The position numbers and the translations under genes are program-made. The notes beneath the pieces were generated by a model. It worked only from the letters and a program-made list of their open reading frames with translations. It was not told the origin of the DNA and made no database searches. A stretch of 64,000 nucleotides of DNA from Allodiplogaster sudhausi (Eukaryota; Nematoda; Chromadorea; Rhabditida; Diplogasteridae): NCBI GenBank assembly GCA_945643635.1, contig CALZFC010000251.1, positions 4,756,001 through 4,820,000 of the forward strand. The letters are read 5' to 3'. Shown here in pieces: positions 24,010 through 35,924 of the stretch. Positions within the stretch are counted from its first letter, which is position 1; each line of letters opens with the position of its first letter.

Positions 24010-26090
24010 TCACTTCTCCTGTTGCACATCGTTGGAATCAGCAATTGGCGTAGCTTTCGTGAAAAGACGATCAAACACCTTCAACGGTAAAAAGAGAATT
24101 ACAATTACAATTAATCGAATTTTAATAATAAAAATATTTATATTATTTAAAATAAGATGTAGAACAAATGACTGGTGAATCAAGATAAACCCCTCCCCAA
24201 TTTACATGAATTAATTTTCTACAGCAGAATCTTTCTCAATGACTACGTGCATGGTTATGCCCTGCGTAACTCAAGAGCTTTGCTTGTTTTTTCTTCTTTT
24301 CTTGGTCGGTCTTTGTCTCACCAAAATGGAACAACACAATTCAGCGTCTGCAGTAGCGGCACGAGGAAGCTGATAATCGACATACTCGTGTAAGAACCGA
24401 TGACCTAATGAAAAATGATGGAATATTTGCAGCAGGTTTTTTGTTTTAATTTTTTAAATTCATTTTTCGAAAAGGTCGACCTGTACAGCGCTGTAAATGA
24501 GAAGAGCAACGAAAGAAAGGAAAGAAGCGATGGCGATCCCGTGTTCCGGGTGACTTTTCCGTGCGCTGCTCTCTGTCATCTATGAAATAAATCATTTGAA
24601 ATAACTAATAAATGTCACTTTCAGCAAAATGGAAAACAAATGTGTGTATATATATATTACATATGTATGAATTTTATATGTACATTGGTATGCGTGATTT
24701 GAGTTATTTTTTCTCGCTTTAAAGTAGATCAATAAAACCCATACTCTGCGACTATAAGTCTGACAGCATAAAGAAGAAATTCTGAAAATTTCATTAACTT
24801 TTATGAACTTTGAGGGAAATTATTATGAATGAAGAACTAAAAGTTAATAAAATTTGCACGTAGGTACATATTTATGAATGGAGCACATGTATTCTGAGAA
24901 ATCATCTTTTCAAAAACTTCCAACACTTTTCCGCAGTTGGCGACCGATGAATGCAATGAGAAGCGCATTCGAGAAAAGAGCAAAAATAGCCACTCCGACA
25001 AGGAAGCCGTAAAAGATATATTCGGAGAGCTCAAGCGAATGGTGAAAGAAGAGAACAACTCATTGATTAGTTCATCTCACATGTTAAACGAAGTTACAAG
25101 AGAAGACATTACAAGAACAACGACCTGTCCAGTCGCGGGATAGTATGGAAAATGAGCGAGACGACCATCGCTGAGATAAATGACGCGGTAGCTCATGCCT
25201 CGAAAGGCGTTCGGCAGCATGAACAGAAGCGGAAGGAGAATAAGCACGCCAGCTGCGGCAATCGTCAACTTTCTCGCCCTCTTAATTCGAGACAAATGGT
25301 TTTCTTCTATTAATTTGCATGTTTAGACAAGGAAAATTCAAAAAAAAAATTTTTGAGAAGAAATAAATATTACGAATACATAAAAAAAGTTCATACTACA
25401 TTACCGCTCGGAGACGAGGCGCAGGCGTGGCAAGCGTGGCAAGGCGCGAGAGTGCGATGAGCGCGAGAGAGAGGGCCTGCATACCTTGCGCGATGTCAGC
25501 AAGGAAGACTACGGTATCAGCGAGGGCGTAGCGGAGCAGGAAGTCGTACCTGCAGGGATCATGCTAGTTGTATGGCACTCGTGTCTCGCATAACTTTGTG
25601 ATCTCTCGCCTTTTATTCGGAAGCCTGTTCAGGAAGTCAAATAAAGGGGGTGCTTCATGGAAAATGTTCAAACATTTCTCATTGAAAACATTGCACAACT
25701 TTTTATGCCTTATATTAAGCTTAGCTGGAACTAAAACACGCAAGGAAGTATGGGCACACTGTTTTGCTGGAAACGAAGGACGAGATAAATAAATAAAAAA
25801 AACCACAAACCATTCGTTCCAAGATGGCCATGTTGAGAATTGGAAGACTGTGAGTGAAAGCAGGTAGACAGTTCCATCCTGCAAGTTTAAATTCAAATTT
25901 TTTTTTTACAAATAGAAAAGAATTCCTTTGCCAGTCACCAAAATGCCAGAGAGTACGATGATTCGGAAAGTCATACTGCGAGCCAAGAGTCCGGTGTGCA
26001 GCATGCGATAATATAGGATGAAGGATAACGGAAATGTGGACACTCCGAGAGCGACCATTGACCAAGTCGTCACTGCGTCGAGGAGCTCAG
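24010..26090 (-). CDS. Serpentine (7TM) receptor, chemoreceptor-like
   Basis: Seven hydrophobic segments fall on successive minus-strand exons. TM1 is VALGVSTFPLSFILYY (about 26040) followed by a loop ending in RIIVLSGIL. TM2 contains TVYLLSLTVFQFSTWP (about 25850). TM3 contains ADTVVFLADIAQGMQALSLA (about 25500) and the R of LSRLAT. TM4 is LTIAAAGVLILLPLLFML (about 25240), TM5 IFYGFLVGVAIFALFSNALL (about 25000), TM6 IAIASFLSFVALLIYSAV (about 24510), and TM7 SIISFLVPLLQTLNCVVPFW (about 24350). The C-terminal exon encodes FDRLFTKATPIADSNDVQQ, with a stop at 24010-24012. Layout and exon sizes resemble the nematode Srg/Srv-type chemoreceptor superfamilies; the exact family is not assignable by eye. 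The start codon is upstream of about 26080 and was not fixed. Confidence 0.7.
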
Positions 26091-26430
26091 TGAATTGCTG
26101 ATACTAACTTATTTATTTTATTTTCCGATAGAAGTTAGATATTAAATACTTATGTTTTGTAAAATAATTGTTTTCTTTTAAAAAGATGAATTGGTTACAG
26201 CGTTTAATCTTTTATATAGTACTGAAATACATTAAATAAAACAAATGAAGTTTATGGAAAACTGACATCACTACTTCTAGGAGAATCACTGAAAGAACGC
26301 TGAAACATCATAATCGTTCTCTAAGTCATCTTAGAATAATAACTAGAACGGCGAATATTGAGAAGTGGGTGAGAGTGTTTGCTTGCAGAAATATATAAGC
26401 GTATGTATGCGCCTAGTACATAGATACATA

Positions 26431-27563
26431 CAGTCCCGCCCAGGATCTTGGTACCAAGGACGCGTCGGACGAGTCGGCCGCGTCCAAATGCATCCTCGTT
26501 CATAACTATTGTTCTAGAAAAAACTAAAATATTTTAAATGGTACATTAGGTTGCTTATAGAGAGCGGGTGCTACTATTAAAAAATCGATAATTTCTAATC
26601 ATTTGATAAGGAGTTATCAGTTTTTGCCTATAACAAATTTAATTTCAAATATTTTTAAACGAAATTTCTCCTGTACCATTATTTTGTCTCTACACACATC
26701 CCCAAATAATAAAATTAAGGATTGTATCATTGATAACGGAAATCGATAAATGAGAACTTATCACGCATGTTCATATGATGTAAAGATTCGCCTTACGATT
26801 CTGAATCTAATTGTGTAATCAGTTTTCAACAGAAAGTGCCGGTTAACAACATTTTTGATTGTGTGTACTTTGCAAGTCTTTCTTCAGGATTCCCCATTGT
26901 CTTGGTCTTTGTCAAAATTTTGGCTCGGTATGACGCGTCCAAATCTAGGTTGCTGCGCTAGCATTGATACTCAGAAATGTAGCGCATTCCCTTTCGTCTT
27001 CGGTTTAATTACCCAAGTTTGAGGTAGCGAAATAGCACAGGCAGAGAAAAAAGGGTTAGGCATCGCCCCCTCGGCCTGCTAGGCCTCCCTGCCCATGTTC
27101 TTTCTGAAGAAAGTCTTGCAAAGTACACACATTCAAAAATACTTTGCTAACCGGCACATTCTGTTGAAAAACTGATTACAGAATTCGATTCAGAATCGTA
27201 AGGCGAATCTTTACATCATATGAACATGCGTGATAAGTTCTCATTTATCGATTTCCGTTATCAATGATACAATCTTTAATTTTATTATTTGGGGATGTGT
27301 GTAGAGACAAAATAATGGTACAGGAGAAATTTCGTTTAAAAATATTTGAAATTAAATTTTTTATAGGCAAAAACTGATAACTCCTTATCAAATGATTAGA
27401 AATTATCGATTTTTTAATAGTAGCACCCGCTCTCTATAAGCAACCTAATGTACCATTTAAAATATTTTAGTTTTTCCTAGAACAATAGTTATGAACGAGG
27501 ATGCATTTGGACGCGGCCGACTCGTCCGACGCGTCCTTGGTACCAAGATCCTGGGCGGGACTG
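26431..27563. mobile_element. 1.13-kb palindromic element flanked by TA (Tc1/mariner-like MITE)
   Basis: CAGTCCCGCCCAGGATCTTG starts at 26431 and its reverse complement ends at 27563, each flanked by TA. The two arms (about 26431-26890 and 27105-27563) are inverted copies with few mismatches, including CAAATAATAAAATTAA and its mirror TTAATTTTATTATTTG, around a unique loop of about 200 bp. There is no transposase ORF. The CAGT start and TA duplication are typical of Tc1/mariner-mobilised elements; the family assignment is inference. Confidence 0.75.
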
Positions 27564-28015
27564 TACATACGCATTGCCTACAATTCCAAGCATAATATGT
27601 ATGTGCATGCATACATGCATACATGTGCATATTAGTGTTCACATCCCTCACACTCTTATAATTTTCCAGCTGCACTTCTTGCTTTCTACAGATTCATGTC
27701 GACCTCCCGGAATATGCTTATGCGCACGTACACATAAATCAAATATACAGAAAATTAAAAGATTATTCCATCTGCGCAAGCAGTTGCATGCATAATTCCA
27801 TCTATTTTTGAACTATAAATATTAAAATGCCTTCAATGATATGCCTGTTTCATTTCCTTTCGCCTGATTCACCTGCTCGCTATGGCCTTTGCATACAGCT
27901 ATAAATGAATTTCAAACCCAGTAAGTCATTTAAAAAAAGCTGTACTGATTTCGTGAAAATATTTAAATTTTATTTTTGGACGTAAAATTGTTGCATATTT
28001 AAAACGTTGCAGAAA
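27564..28015. other. Intergenic, AT-rich
   Basis: Contains a short TATG/CATACATG microsatellite (27598-27630). No gene is seen. Confidence 0.4.
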
Positions 28016-28481
28016 TGATATATTTAGGTCAAGTTAGAAGAAAGTCTCTATCGTTTTCTGTCTGCTATCTGCCTATTTGCGGACCGGCCAATAGTACGTC
28101 CGTTACCTTTAGAGCAAACTATTCTTGGCCCTATGTGATGCCCCATCTTCTGAGGAAGAACTCGGCGCAGGTTAAGCTCCTTACACCTTTGCTCATCCTC
28201 TAACTCTCTCACTCATCTGTACCTCTTTCCAGGATTTTTTTAGTCGTCGCTTTGTAGGCGCACAAAAAATAGGTGTACAGAGAGCGAGGAAAAGGAATGT
28301 GAAGACGAGAGAGCGAGTAAGATGGCTGTTGAAAATATTGAAGAGAATCGAGAGACGGAAAAGAAAAGATAAATCGAATGGATTAGAGAAGATAGTTAGT
28401 TTTGCCAACAGTTTGCTCTCTCCTCTCATTTTCTCTCAACTCTTTCCTTCCTCCCCTCTCGATCTCTCAGACTGCTGTTGA
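28016..28481 (+). CDS. Small basic protein, two exons, unidentified
   Basis: The ATG at 28016 follows a TTGCAGAA acceptor-like site. Exon 1 ends CAG|GTTAAG (about 28169) and a CT-rich intron ends CTTTCCAG (about 28232). The second exon is open to TGA at 28479-28481, and the join is phase 0. The product is about 134 aa: a neutral Cys-containing N-terminus (GQVRRKSLSFSVCYLPICGP), then a strongly basic middle (RARKRNVKTRERVRWLLKIL, then RIERRKRKDK) and a Ser/Leu-rich end. No family is recognised. A basic, possibly mitochondrial-ribosomal or nucleic-acid-binding role would be a guess. It may be an open-frame accident. Confidence 0.35.
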
Positions 28482-28807
28482 CATTGCGTTTCGTCAACGA
28501 CCCTTGTGGAAGCCAGAGAGATTTGCGAGATGGAGAGAGCGATAAAAACATTATGAACCACGAGAGAAATGATGTAGGCTAGAGAGTATAGAGAGAGAGT
28601 GTGTGTGTGTGAACAGAAGACAGAGAATAAAAGCACCACCAATAGATTGCCTAACTGTTCACGGAGGCGGGCATGTGACGGGGCGTTACCACAATGCGGT
28701 GACTTCTCTCTGACTCCTTTCTCTCTTTCACTCTCCCTCCCCCCTCTCTCTCTCGATTTCCTCTCTGCATCTTACAAATTCCTTCGTTCCCTCCCCTCAC
28801 TCGATAA

Positions 28808-28846
<39 letters not shown>

Positions 28847-29092
28847 CCTTACTTTCTCACTCTGTCACAGTAAAAACAATCAACAGGCCTCGCAACGCTG
28901 ACACGCAAAGCTTGCACAGCTTCGTCGTCACGCTGATCCATGGAGTGCTATCTCATTGCCACCATATAATTCTGCATTGTCTATCTCTTTCTCTATTCCT
29001 CTTTCTCTCTTTCTCTCTTACTCTTTTTCTCTCTCCCATCTTCCTCTCTCTTTCTCTCTATCCCTTTCACTGGCAACATTGGTCTCTTCCAG
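28482..29092. other. CT-rich region with microsatellites
   Basis: (CT)n tracts at 28720-28760, 28811-28845 and 28980-29060 dominate. A possible short exon follows AACAG at 28887 (PRNADTQSLHSFVV), but it is not well supported. Confidence 0.4.
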
Positions 29093-29198
29093 TCAGAGTG
29101 CTTCTCTGAGTATGCCCCGCGGTGCTTCACACCAGTCAGAGCCCCTCAAGCAGCAGCGATTCTCTTTTGGCGCGCCTCAATCGTATTCTTTCCCTTAA
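29093..29198 (+). CDS. Possible terminal exon of an unidentified gene
   Basis: After a good CT-rich tract and TCTTCCAG acceptor, an open phase-2 frame reads SASLSMPRGASHQSEPLKQQ and ends FGAPQSYSFP with TAA at 29196-29198. The composition fits a Ser/Gln-rich tail. Upstream exons could not be identified with confidence, so this is tentative. Confidence 0.3.
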
Positions 29199-29457
29199 GC
29201 GCCCTCTGTGCGCACTATGCACCCTTAGCTTTATTTATTTGAGACCTATTTTCAATTCGTCGCAATGACTTTTATTTCATTTTTTAAGTCATTTGATACA
29301 AAAATTAATTCGCTTCTTTCGTGCTCTAATTCTCATTCGTAAGTTCAAATTACTTATTAGGATTTTTTTAAATTTAACTAATAATAATTAATTCATAACA
29401 TAATTAATTACGTTAATTGCAGGAGCTTCATCTATTTTGAGATAAAGAAGTAGATTG

Positions 29458-29564
29458 ATGGCGACTGCTCTCGCCCAGCGCTTCCAGGAAGCGCTGCCCT
29501 ACCACGGCGGCTCATTTCAGGTTCGTTCATATTTTACATTCTTGTTGTTATCCTTATTGTTATT

Positions 29565-29601
<37 letters not shown>

Positions 29602-30442
29602 GCTTTTCCTTTCTGACGATTTGGAGTTTACCCTGTAAAAATTGAACATGGTTCATCCTACTGCAATACGTAAAAAAATTTATATTTTAGAAGATCGGCT
29701 CAGAAGAATCGCACACAGTCGAGTCGTACGAGCGAAAGATTCACGGAACGCCAAACAGCGAGGTTTCTGTGTGTTTCGTCACTTAATTAGACAAAACAAA
29801 AGCTAATATAGGAGTAGCGATCACCGAAAAATATTTAAAATATTGCAGCATCTGCCCTGTGATTCCTCACTCTTATTCTCGCATGCTATTTCGCAGGTCG
29901 CACAAATCCGCTGCGTGAAAATAGCACGCGCGAATGAGAGTGCGAATGGCAGTGGCAATTTGAAATATCACATAATTTTTCGGTGATCGCCCTCCTTTAA
30001 AGGGTTTTTTAATTTCCACACAAGTGTTCTATTTTCATCCATTTCCATTCATAAGTATGACTTTATTCCTAATGCATATGAATTTATTGTATTTCAAGAT
30101 AAACTTCTTTTTTTCTTTCCTTCAGCCTCAACGCCAATTCTCGACGAATCAATACACGGAACGTCGCACTTATGGCCGTGACGAGAACGGCGATGTTGTC
30201 GTCATGATTGAGAAGGATGCAAGTTTATTTACGTCATTATTATTATTTTTTTTAAATTCAAACATAACTTTTTCCAATATTAAAACTTTTTTATCAACTT
30301 TTTTACTAATTTGCTTTTGACCACTTCCTAGAGGAAGAAGAGAAGAAACGCTACCACTCTTTTGTCCTATCCATTTCCGTCGACCAAGCCTATATTTGCG
30401 CACTCTGCTGCTAAACGACTGGCTATTCTTGACGCCGCTTGA
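29458..30442 (+). CDS. Small protein of 112 aa, four exons, unidentified
   Basis: Exons 29458-29520, 29691-29762, 30126-30218 and 30332-30442 are all joined in phase 0. The ATG lies 36 nt after a TAATTGCAG acceptor-like site, possibly a trans-splice site. The first residues are MATALAQRFQEALPYHGGSF. The middle has SHTVESYERKIHGTPNSE and YTERRTYGRDENGDVVVMIE, and the end is basic then ends AKRLAILDAA. The consistent splice frame over four exons argues this is real. Intron 3 appears to start with GC (GAT|GCAAGT) rather than GT, a known minor donor class. Intron 2 carries a 174-bp inverted-repeat element and intron 1 a (GTT)n tract. No known family is recognised. Confidence 0.6.
29556..29600. 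repeat. (GTT)n microsatellite
   Basis: About 11 uninterrupted GTT units after ATT-containing steps, in intron 1 of the 112-aa protein gene. Confidence 0.9.
29817..29990. mobile_element. 174-bp inverted-repeat element (MITE)
   Basis: GCGATCACCGAAAAAT (29817-29832) is exactly mirrored by ATTTTTCGGTGATCGC (29975-29990). Inner pairs such as TTCTCGCATGCTATTT and AAATAGCACGCGCGAA extend the symmetry. It is non-coding and lies within intron 2 of the 112-aa protein gene. Confidence 0.75.
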
Positions 30443-32639
30443 TTTCCCCTTCATTCAGTGTTTCCTCCATTGAACCAATCCCAAATAGGAAGTCGGAAAG
30501 AAATTTCTGAGACTGAACCAGTTCTGAGCCATAAAGGTTTCAATGAATTAAAGCAAACATTATAAGATTCTTTTGCTTGGGGAAATTATATTTTATTCGT
30601 CAGCACTAGCAAACCTCGTCTGGTCACTACGGTCTGTCCCTTTTCAACTTCTTGTATTTGGGAAAATAGAAATCTGATAGCGTAGCGTATGAGACGTGGC
30701 CGTATTGAAAGCGGATAGAGGGAAAATGTATGTTGAGTGAGAGAGAGGGAGTGCGTGCAATATATATGTATGTACATGGAGAGAAAGAGATCCCTAGAGA
30801 GAAAGAGAGATATCGACAATGATCTGAATTGGGACACGCCAAACTATGTTTGTCTTCGTTGATGTCGATGAAAGCGGTATAGCGAATGAAAGTGAGAATC
30901 AATCAGAGGGATCTGTGTCGAATAAATCTATCTTTTTAATAAATGCATAATAAAGCTTGATTCACCTAAGATCGGCTTTCAAGCATGTTACATAAATTTC
31001 TTCATCTTAAGAATAATTTAAACTCCTTGTCCACGTTGACTCCTTCCGTCTCTTATAGATGTTAGCTCGCTTTTTGATACGCGAATGGCGTTTCGCCTTT
31101 CACAAAACTGCCCGGTGATTGCTTCTACTTGAGATATACCAGCCGGTCGTTGACAGGCATATTCTCGCATACACTAACAATTTCTTCGTGTTTACAATCT
31201 CTTTCGTGCACTCCCTAACTCATTTGACCCCACTCTCATTTTTCTCTGTCAGCTTATTGCATTCTTTCGTTTTTTTCTACGCCGAAGTCGCTTGCTTTGC
31301 TACTTTTTCGCTGATTCTCGCATGTGGCACAGCACTTTTCTGTTTGCTACTCTCTTGATTACTGGGAGCGTGGGTTAAGAGAGCGGTGAGGGGGGAAAGG
31401 AACAGGAAGATGGAGAAAGGAGAGAGATAGATTGAGAGAGAGAGAGGAAGGAGCAGTTGGGGGGAAGGAAAGGGGTTAGTGAATCATAAGGTAAGCAAAT
31501 GGGGGAAAATAACTGGCGTAGCGGAGCAATTAAATCAGAATGGTTTGGGGGTAATATGTTGATGTCTTGGCTTTACCTTTAATGGTACACAATTTTTACA
31601 TGTAATATGTTGACTACTTCGTCTTGTCGGATTGTGTGTTCTTGACCGTGTGCTTTCTGCAGAATGGGCAAACACTGATGACATGCGAGCCTCGCGTTCG
31701 CGTGTCCGAAAGAGGGAAAGAAAGGATGAGCAGCCCGATATCTTGTTTATGACTCAGACGCGGAGAGTACAAATAATGCAAAAAAGAGCAGCAATAAAAA
31801 CAATGGGAACGTTGATCGGATTCAATCTACGCGCAGAGCAATGAAATGCAAACCATATTCTCACTCTGTCTCTCTCTCTCTCTCTCTCTCTCTATCTCGC
31901 TCTCTCTCACTCTCTTTCTCTCTCTCTCACCTCAATTCACTCTCTCGGATTTTCCTATCCTCTCTCCATGCAGTTGTCTATTTTTCACCCCGATCCGTTT
32001 TTTCACTTCTCTACATAAACATTACCCTCCTCTCTTTCTGATGGAGGCTGAAGCACGGCGCAGAGAACAGCAAAGCCTTCCATTTAGCTCGCTTCCTCTG
32101 ACTCTCTCACTCGCTCTCTCTCTCTCTCTCTCTTCCCTCTCCTCTCTCTCTCCCTTTCTTTTTCTTTCTGTCTCTAACACTACTCACTATCTCCCTCTAC
32201 CAAACTAAAGCTCACTCCTTCTAAATCCAACACCGATCTGTCGTTCTTTCATTGCACTCATTGATCAAATATGTATACCCAATGTCACTTTTTCCTTCAT
32301 TCTTCTTTCTTCCTTCTATTAAACATAATAGAGACGACTTTTCATTCTTGAAAAGGGGACATATTTGTTATAATAGTGTTGCATGTTTATTATCCTTTCC
32401 AACCGAACCTCTTTCAAAATTTAATCGAACAGAAACCAGTCAACTATGCACATATTTCTGAAATTTCGAAGTTTAATTGAATTTCCGAGAAAATCGTTGT
32501 ATAACTTTATTATTGTTGCGTTCAATAGGTATTTTATTGGCGGTTTCTTTTATTTGATTCTTTATTGCTTACTGTATGGATCTCCAGCTCTCTCTCTCTC
32601 TCTCCCTCTCTTTCTTTCTCTATCCCTCACTCTTTTCAG
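30443..32639. other. Long low-complexity intergenic or intronic stretch
   Basis: Contains (CT)n at 31867-31935, 32103-32160 and 32588-32630, and GA-rich patches near 31420. An ATG-led open segment at about 32041 (MEAEARRREQQSLPF) could be an upstream exon of the following gene but lacks a clear donor. Otherwise nothing is recognisable. Confidence 0.45.
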
Positions 32640-34674
32640 CCCAAAGAACCCGTGCGTCCGGCGACGCCGGTGCGGCCACTCGAGCCGCTCGGACGCGACT
32701 CTCCAAGAGACATGCATCTTCTGCGGTCAGAATCCAAATCATCGAATAACAGAAACTCGTATTTTTTGAGCATTCTCAAAGCGTTGAGAAGCTCTCCTTC
32801 GGCGTAGGCTATGTTTTCGAGACCATTCGACATATGACCATAAGAGAAATGTAACTTGCTAACATTTCTCTTATGGTCATATCTCGCTGACCATGACCCG
32901 GAGCGGCCGATAGATGTCTTTTGATACAATACGGGCGGCCTAGATTGCACTTTACATACTTCGGAAGGCAAAGGGGCATATTAGCGTAGCCTAGTCTTCT
33001 TGCGTAATATATCTCCACATTTAGGAGAATGTACGTAATAATGTTTTATAATAAGATATTTAAAAGAGTAATTATATGTATTGCAGGCCCGCCAAGCCAC
33101 TCGAGACGCTTCCACTCACGACGATCCCTCGAATCGAGACTCATCACTCTTCTCATCACGGCTATCCACAACAGCAGCAGGCTCTCCCGTACTACCGGCG
33201 AAGCAGCGCCGCCGCCAGTCCGCGCTCTGTACATATTGAGCGTTCGTCATCTTTTTCTTCTAAAAAAAATATTAAAATTTCTTAGTTCAATTTTAGAATA
33301 TTCCAATCTATGAATATTAGATTATTCCAATCTATGAAGTTCATTTTTAGAATATTCCAATATATGAATATTCACTTGAATATTCCAAAATCACCCTAGA
33401 ATTGAGCGTTCGTCATGTTTTTCTTCTAAAAAATATTAGAATATTCTTATTGTTAGTTCAATTTTAGAATATTCCAATCTACGAATTTTAGAATATTCCA
33501 ATAAATTAAGGTCAATTTTAGAATATTCCAATCTATGAATTTTAGAATATTCGAATCAATTAAGTTAAATTTTAGAATATTCCAATCTATGAATATTCAC
33601 TTGAATATTCCAAAATCACTGAGGAGTATTCCAAATTTTTTTATCGAAAAAAACCAGAAAAAGGCATCTTTTTTACCCTTTCCAAACTATGCAACGCCTT
33701 CTGATCCAGATGATCACTCGCCGCGTTCTGTCGCATCGGCGCCTCTCTCACCACGCTCCACGACCTCCAGCGGCGTCAGCTCTCTCAACAGCGTCCCGCC
33801 GCTCAAGAAGGTCGTGGCATTATAGGGCACAGCTAAAAATTAATAAAAGGAAGTAAATATTAAAGAGACATAGTCAATCGATATTGCACGATTTATACAT
33901 ATTTTACTCCTCCAGGTGACTCGCAAGTCACGTCTCGTCTCGATCTACGACGGCACGCCATTGACGCCATTTACGGAAAAAGTGCGCAATCTATAACAGG
34001 CGGCTTTCAAACAGCATAAGAATCTTTCCTAAGACATTAACTTGTATGCTTATTTCAATATTGAGCGTTCGTCACGTGTTTTTTAAAAGTGATATTGGAT
34101 TTGAACTTTAGGTGACGTACGAGCCCAAGTACCCTGAGCCTGCGGCGGCAGCCGAGTACTTTGGCTCTACCGGCTCGATCTACGCGGCTGACGAGAGGCC
34201 GATCAACTACGACAGCTACCGCGAGGGATACAGTGGTGGTGGCTACCGTAGTCAGCACGGAGATGGCTTCGACAGCTACCGTAGTCGCAATCTGGACAGC
34301 TACGGTAGCCGCAACCATCAGCATGGCTACTGGCCGCACATTGACTACAACAAGCGGCCGAGCTCGGCGAGGTCACGGAGGTACATTGTAAAGTGTATCC
34401 ATTTCTTTCATTTTTTTATTATTGAAAATGTAAAGCCTATTGTTTTCTTCCCTCTTTTTCTCCAATTTCTCATCTCTATGAATCTTGCTGTTTATCTCTC
34501 TCTCTCTCTCTCTCTCTCTCATTCTCACCCACTTTCTCTTTCTCTCTCTTCAGCATGTCTCGTCTCTCCTTCTCTCCCTCTCCCCGCCGCCATCGCTCCT
34601 CTTCGGGCCGCCACGTCAGCATGGCCGACGAGTGCGCGTACATCGTCGAGAATCCGCTCTTTCGAGACTTTTGA
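32640..34674 (+). CDS. Ser/Tyr/Pro-rich low-complexity protein, 5' end not found
   Basis: Six exons join in frame. 32640-about 32728 (EPVRPATPVRPLEPLG) joins in phase 2 to the exon starting at 33088 (RPAKPLETLPLTTIPRIETH and SSHHGYPQQQQALPYYRR). The rest are about 33703-33810 (SPRSVASAPLSPRS), 33916-33981 (RKSRLVSIYDGTPLTPF), 34113-34381 and 34554-34674. The exon from 34113 is Gly/Tyr/Ser-rich with YDSYREGYSGGGYRS and repeats of the type DSYRSRNLDSYGSRN. The last exon ends ECAYIVENPLFRDF. Two SPRSV motifs recur (exons 2 and 3). The composition suggests an intrinsically disordered scaffold or RNA-binding-condensate type protein, but no folded domain is visible and the function is unknown. The intron at about 33230-33650 holds a tandem repeat. 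Confidence 0.55.
32832..32882. repeat. Perfect 21-bp inverted repeat (hairpin)
   Basis: ATATGACCATAAGAGAAATG and one more base (32832-32852) is perfectly mirrored at 32862-32882 with a 9-nt spacer, AACTTGCTA. It lies in an intron of the Ser/Tyr-rich gene. Confidence 0.85.
33285..33640. repeat. Degenerate tandem repeat around TTAGAATATTCCAA
   Basis: The core TTTTAGAATATTCCAATCTA recurs about seven times with irregular spacing. The phrase ATTGAGCGTTCGTCA, present at the 3' side of the preceding exon (33235), recurs at 33402 and at 34062, both in introns of the same gene. Confidence 0.75.
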
Positions 34675-35414
34675 AAATATAAATTTTCGCGCCAAATTTT
34701 ACCATTGAATTCCCAAGGGTTTTTATATGCTTGCAACCTTTTCTTTTTGTGATTATTTGTTTAACGATAGGCTGGCTGCGATATCAATTTATGATTTACT
34801 TTGCTCGGTCTGCTCGAATAATGAACGATCGAACGCCATCTTCTATGCCTTTTTTTCATTTTTGTTCTTTTTTCGAACCCAATATTATAAGACTTCTCAA
34901 AGCTCCTTGATTGTCTTGGTTATATTGCCTAATTGCATTCGTTTCATTTCTATGCGAAAAAGGAGCAATCTGCTAAGACGATGAATAAATTAGCAAGCGT
35001 GTACATCTTGTTTGTTGAATGAGCTTGCAACTATCCCTTGGCAAAAAAAGTGAGCAATGTGATTGAAGGAAAAATGGGCCCTTGTCCAGTGGCTGATGGA
35101 TGGTCGCGACCTCGGGGCTCATGTTTCTCACTTATTCTAACTCTCTCTCTCTCTTTCACTCTCTCTCACACTCTTTCTATCTCTCGTCCTCCCGCTCTCT
35201 AGCTCGCTCTCTCTCCCCCCCCTCTCAATCGCTCTCATGTTGCAAATGATGTGCTGCCAACATGTTGTATGCTGTTAGGCGAGAGAGGGTCTGAAGGTGA
35301 GAGAGTGAGAGAGAGAGAGCAGGAGAATGAGTGTGATAATGGAGAATGAAAGAGGCAATGAGATAAACAGCAAATTACTTGATCTCGAGGCTTCTACACA
35401 ACATCAGGAAGTCG

Positions 35415-35464
<50 letters not shown>

Positions 35465-35924
35465 ACTGCCCGCCCTATTAATCTAGCTCCAGTCCTCTGA
35501 CTCATCTGCTGGCTCTCTGATATCCCTAATGTCCTCTCGTGTGAAATGAGAGAGACATGAAAACTAAACAGAAACATAAAATGGCAGCAGTTGCTTCATT
35601 GTGCCCGAGGCATCGAAGAGGGCCAGTGAGGAATGAGTCAGCAGATTGCGAAGAGATTCTATGTTTATTCCGTTTATATCGCGCCTCTTTATTTTCTTTT
35701 TATACACTATATTTGAACAAAGAGTTTATTAGAGGATTAAATAGTGTTCGCCTTAAAAATCATTGCTTCCAATAATTATAAAATTTCGATCATTAGCGTC
35801 TATTTATTTGTTTTTTTATGAAGAATATCAAGGCGTGATGAAATAAAGTGAATTAATGAGGATATGAAGCAGGAAAGTCGTACAAAGCTGATATTGTAAT
35901 GAGTGTTTTGCTTGTCCAGAAAGA
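34675..35924. other. Intergenic with (CT)n tracts
   Basis: (CT)n at 35140-35230 and 35411-35463. No exon is supported on either strand. Confidence 0.5.
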
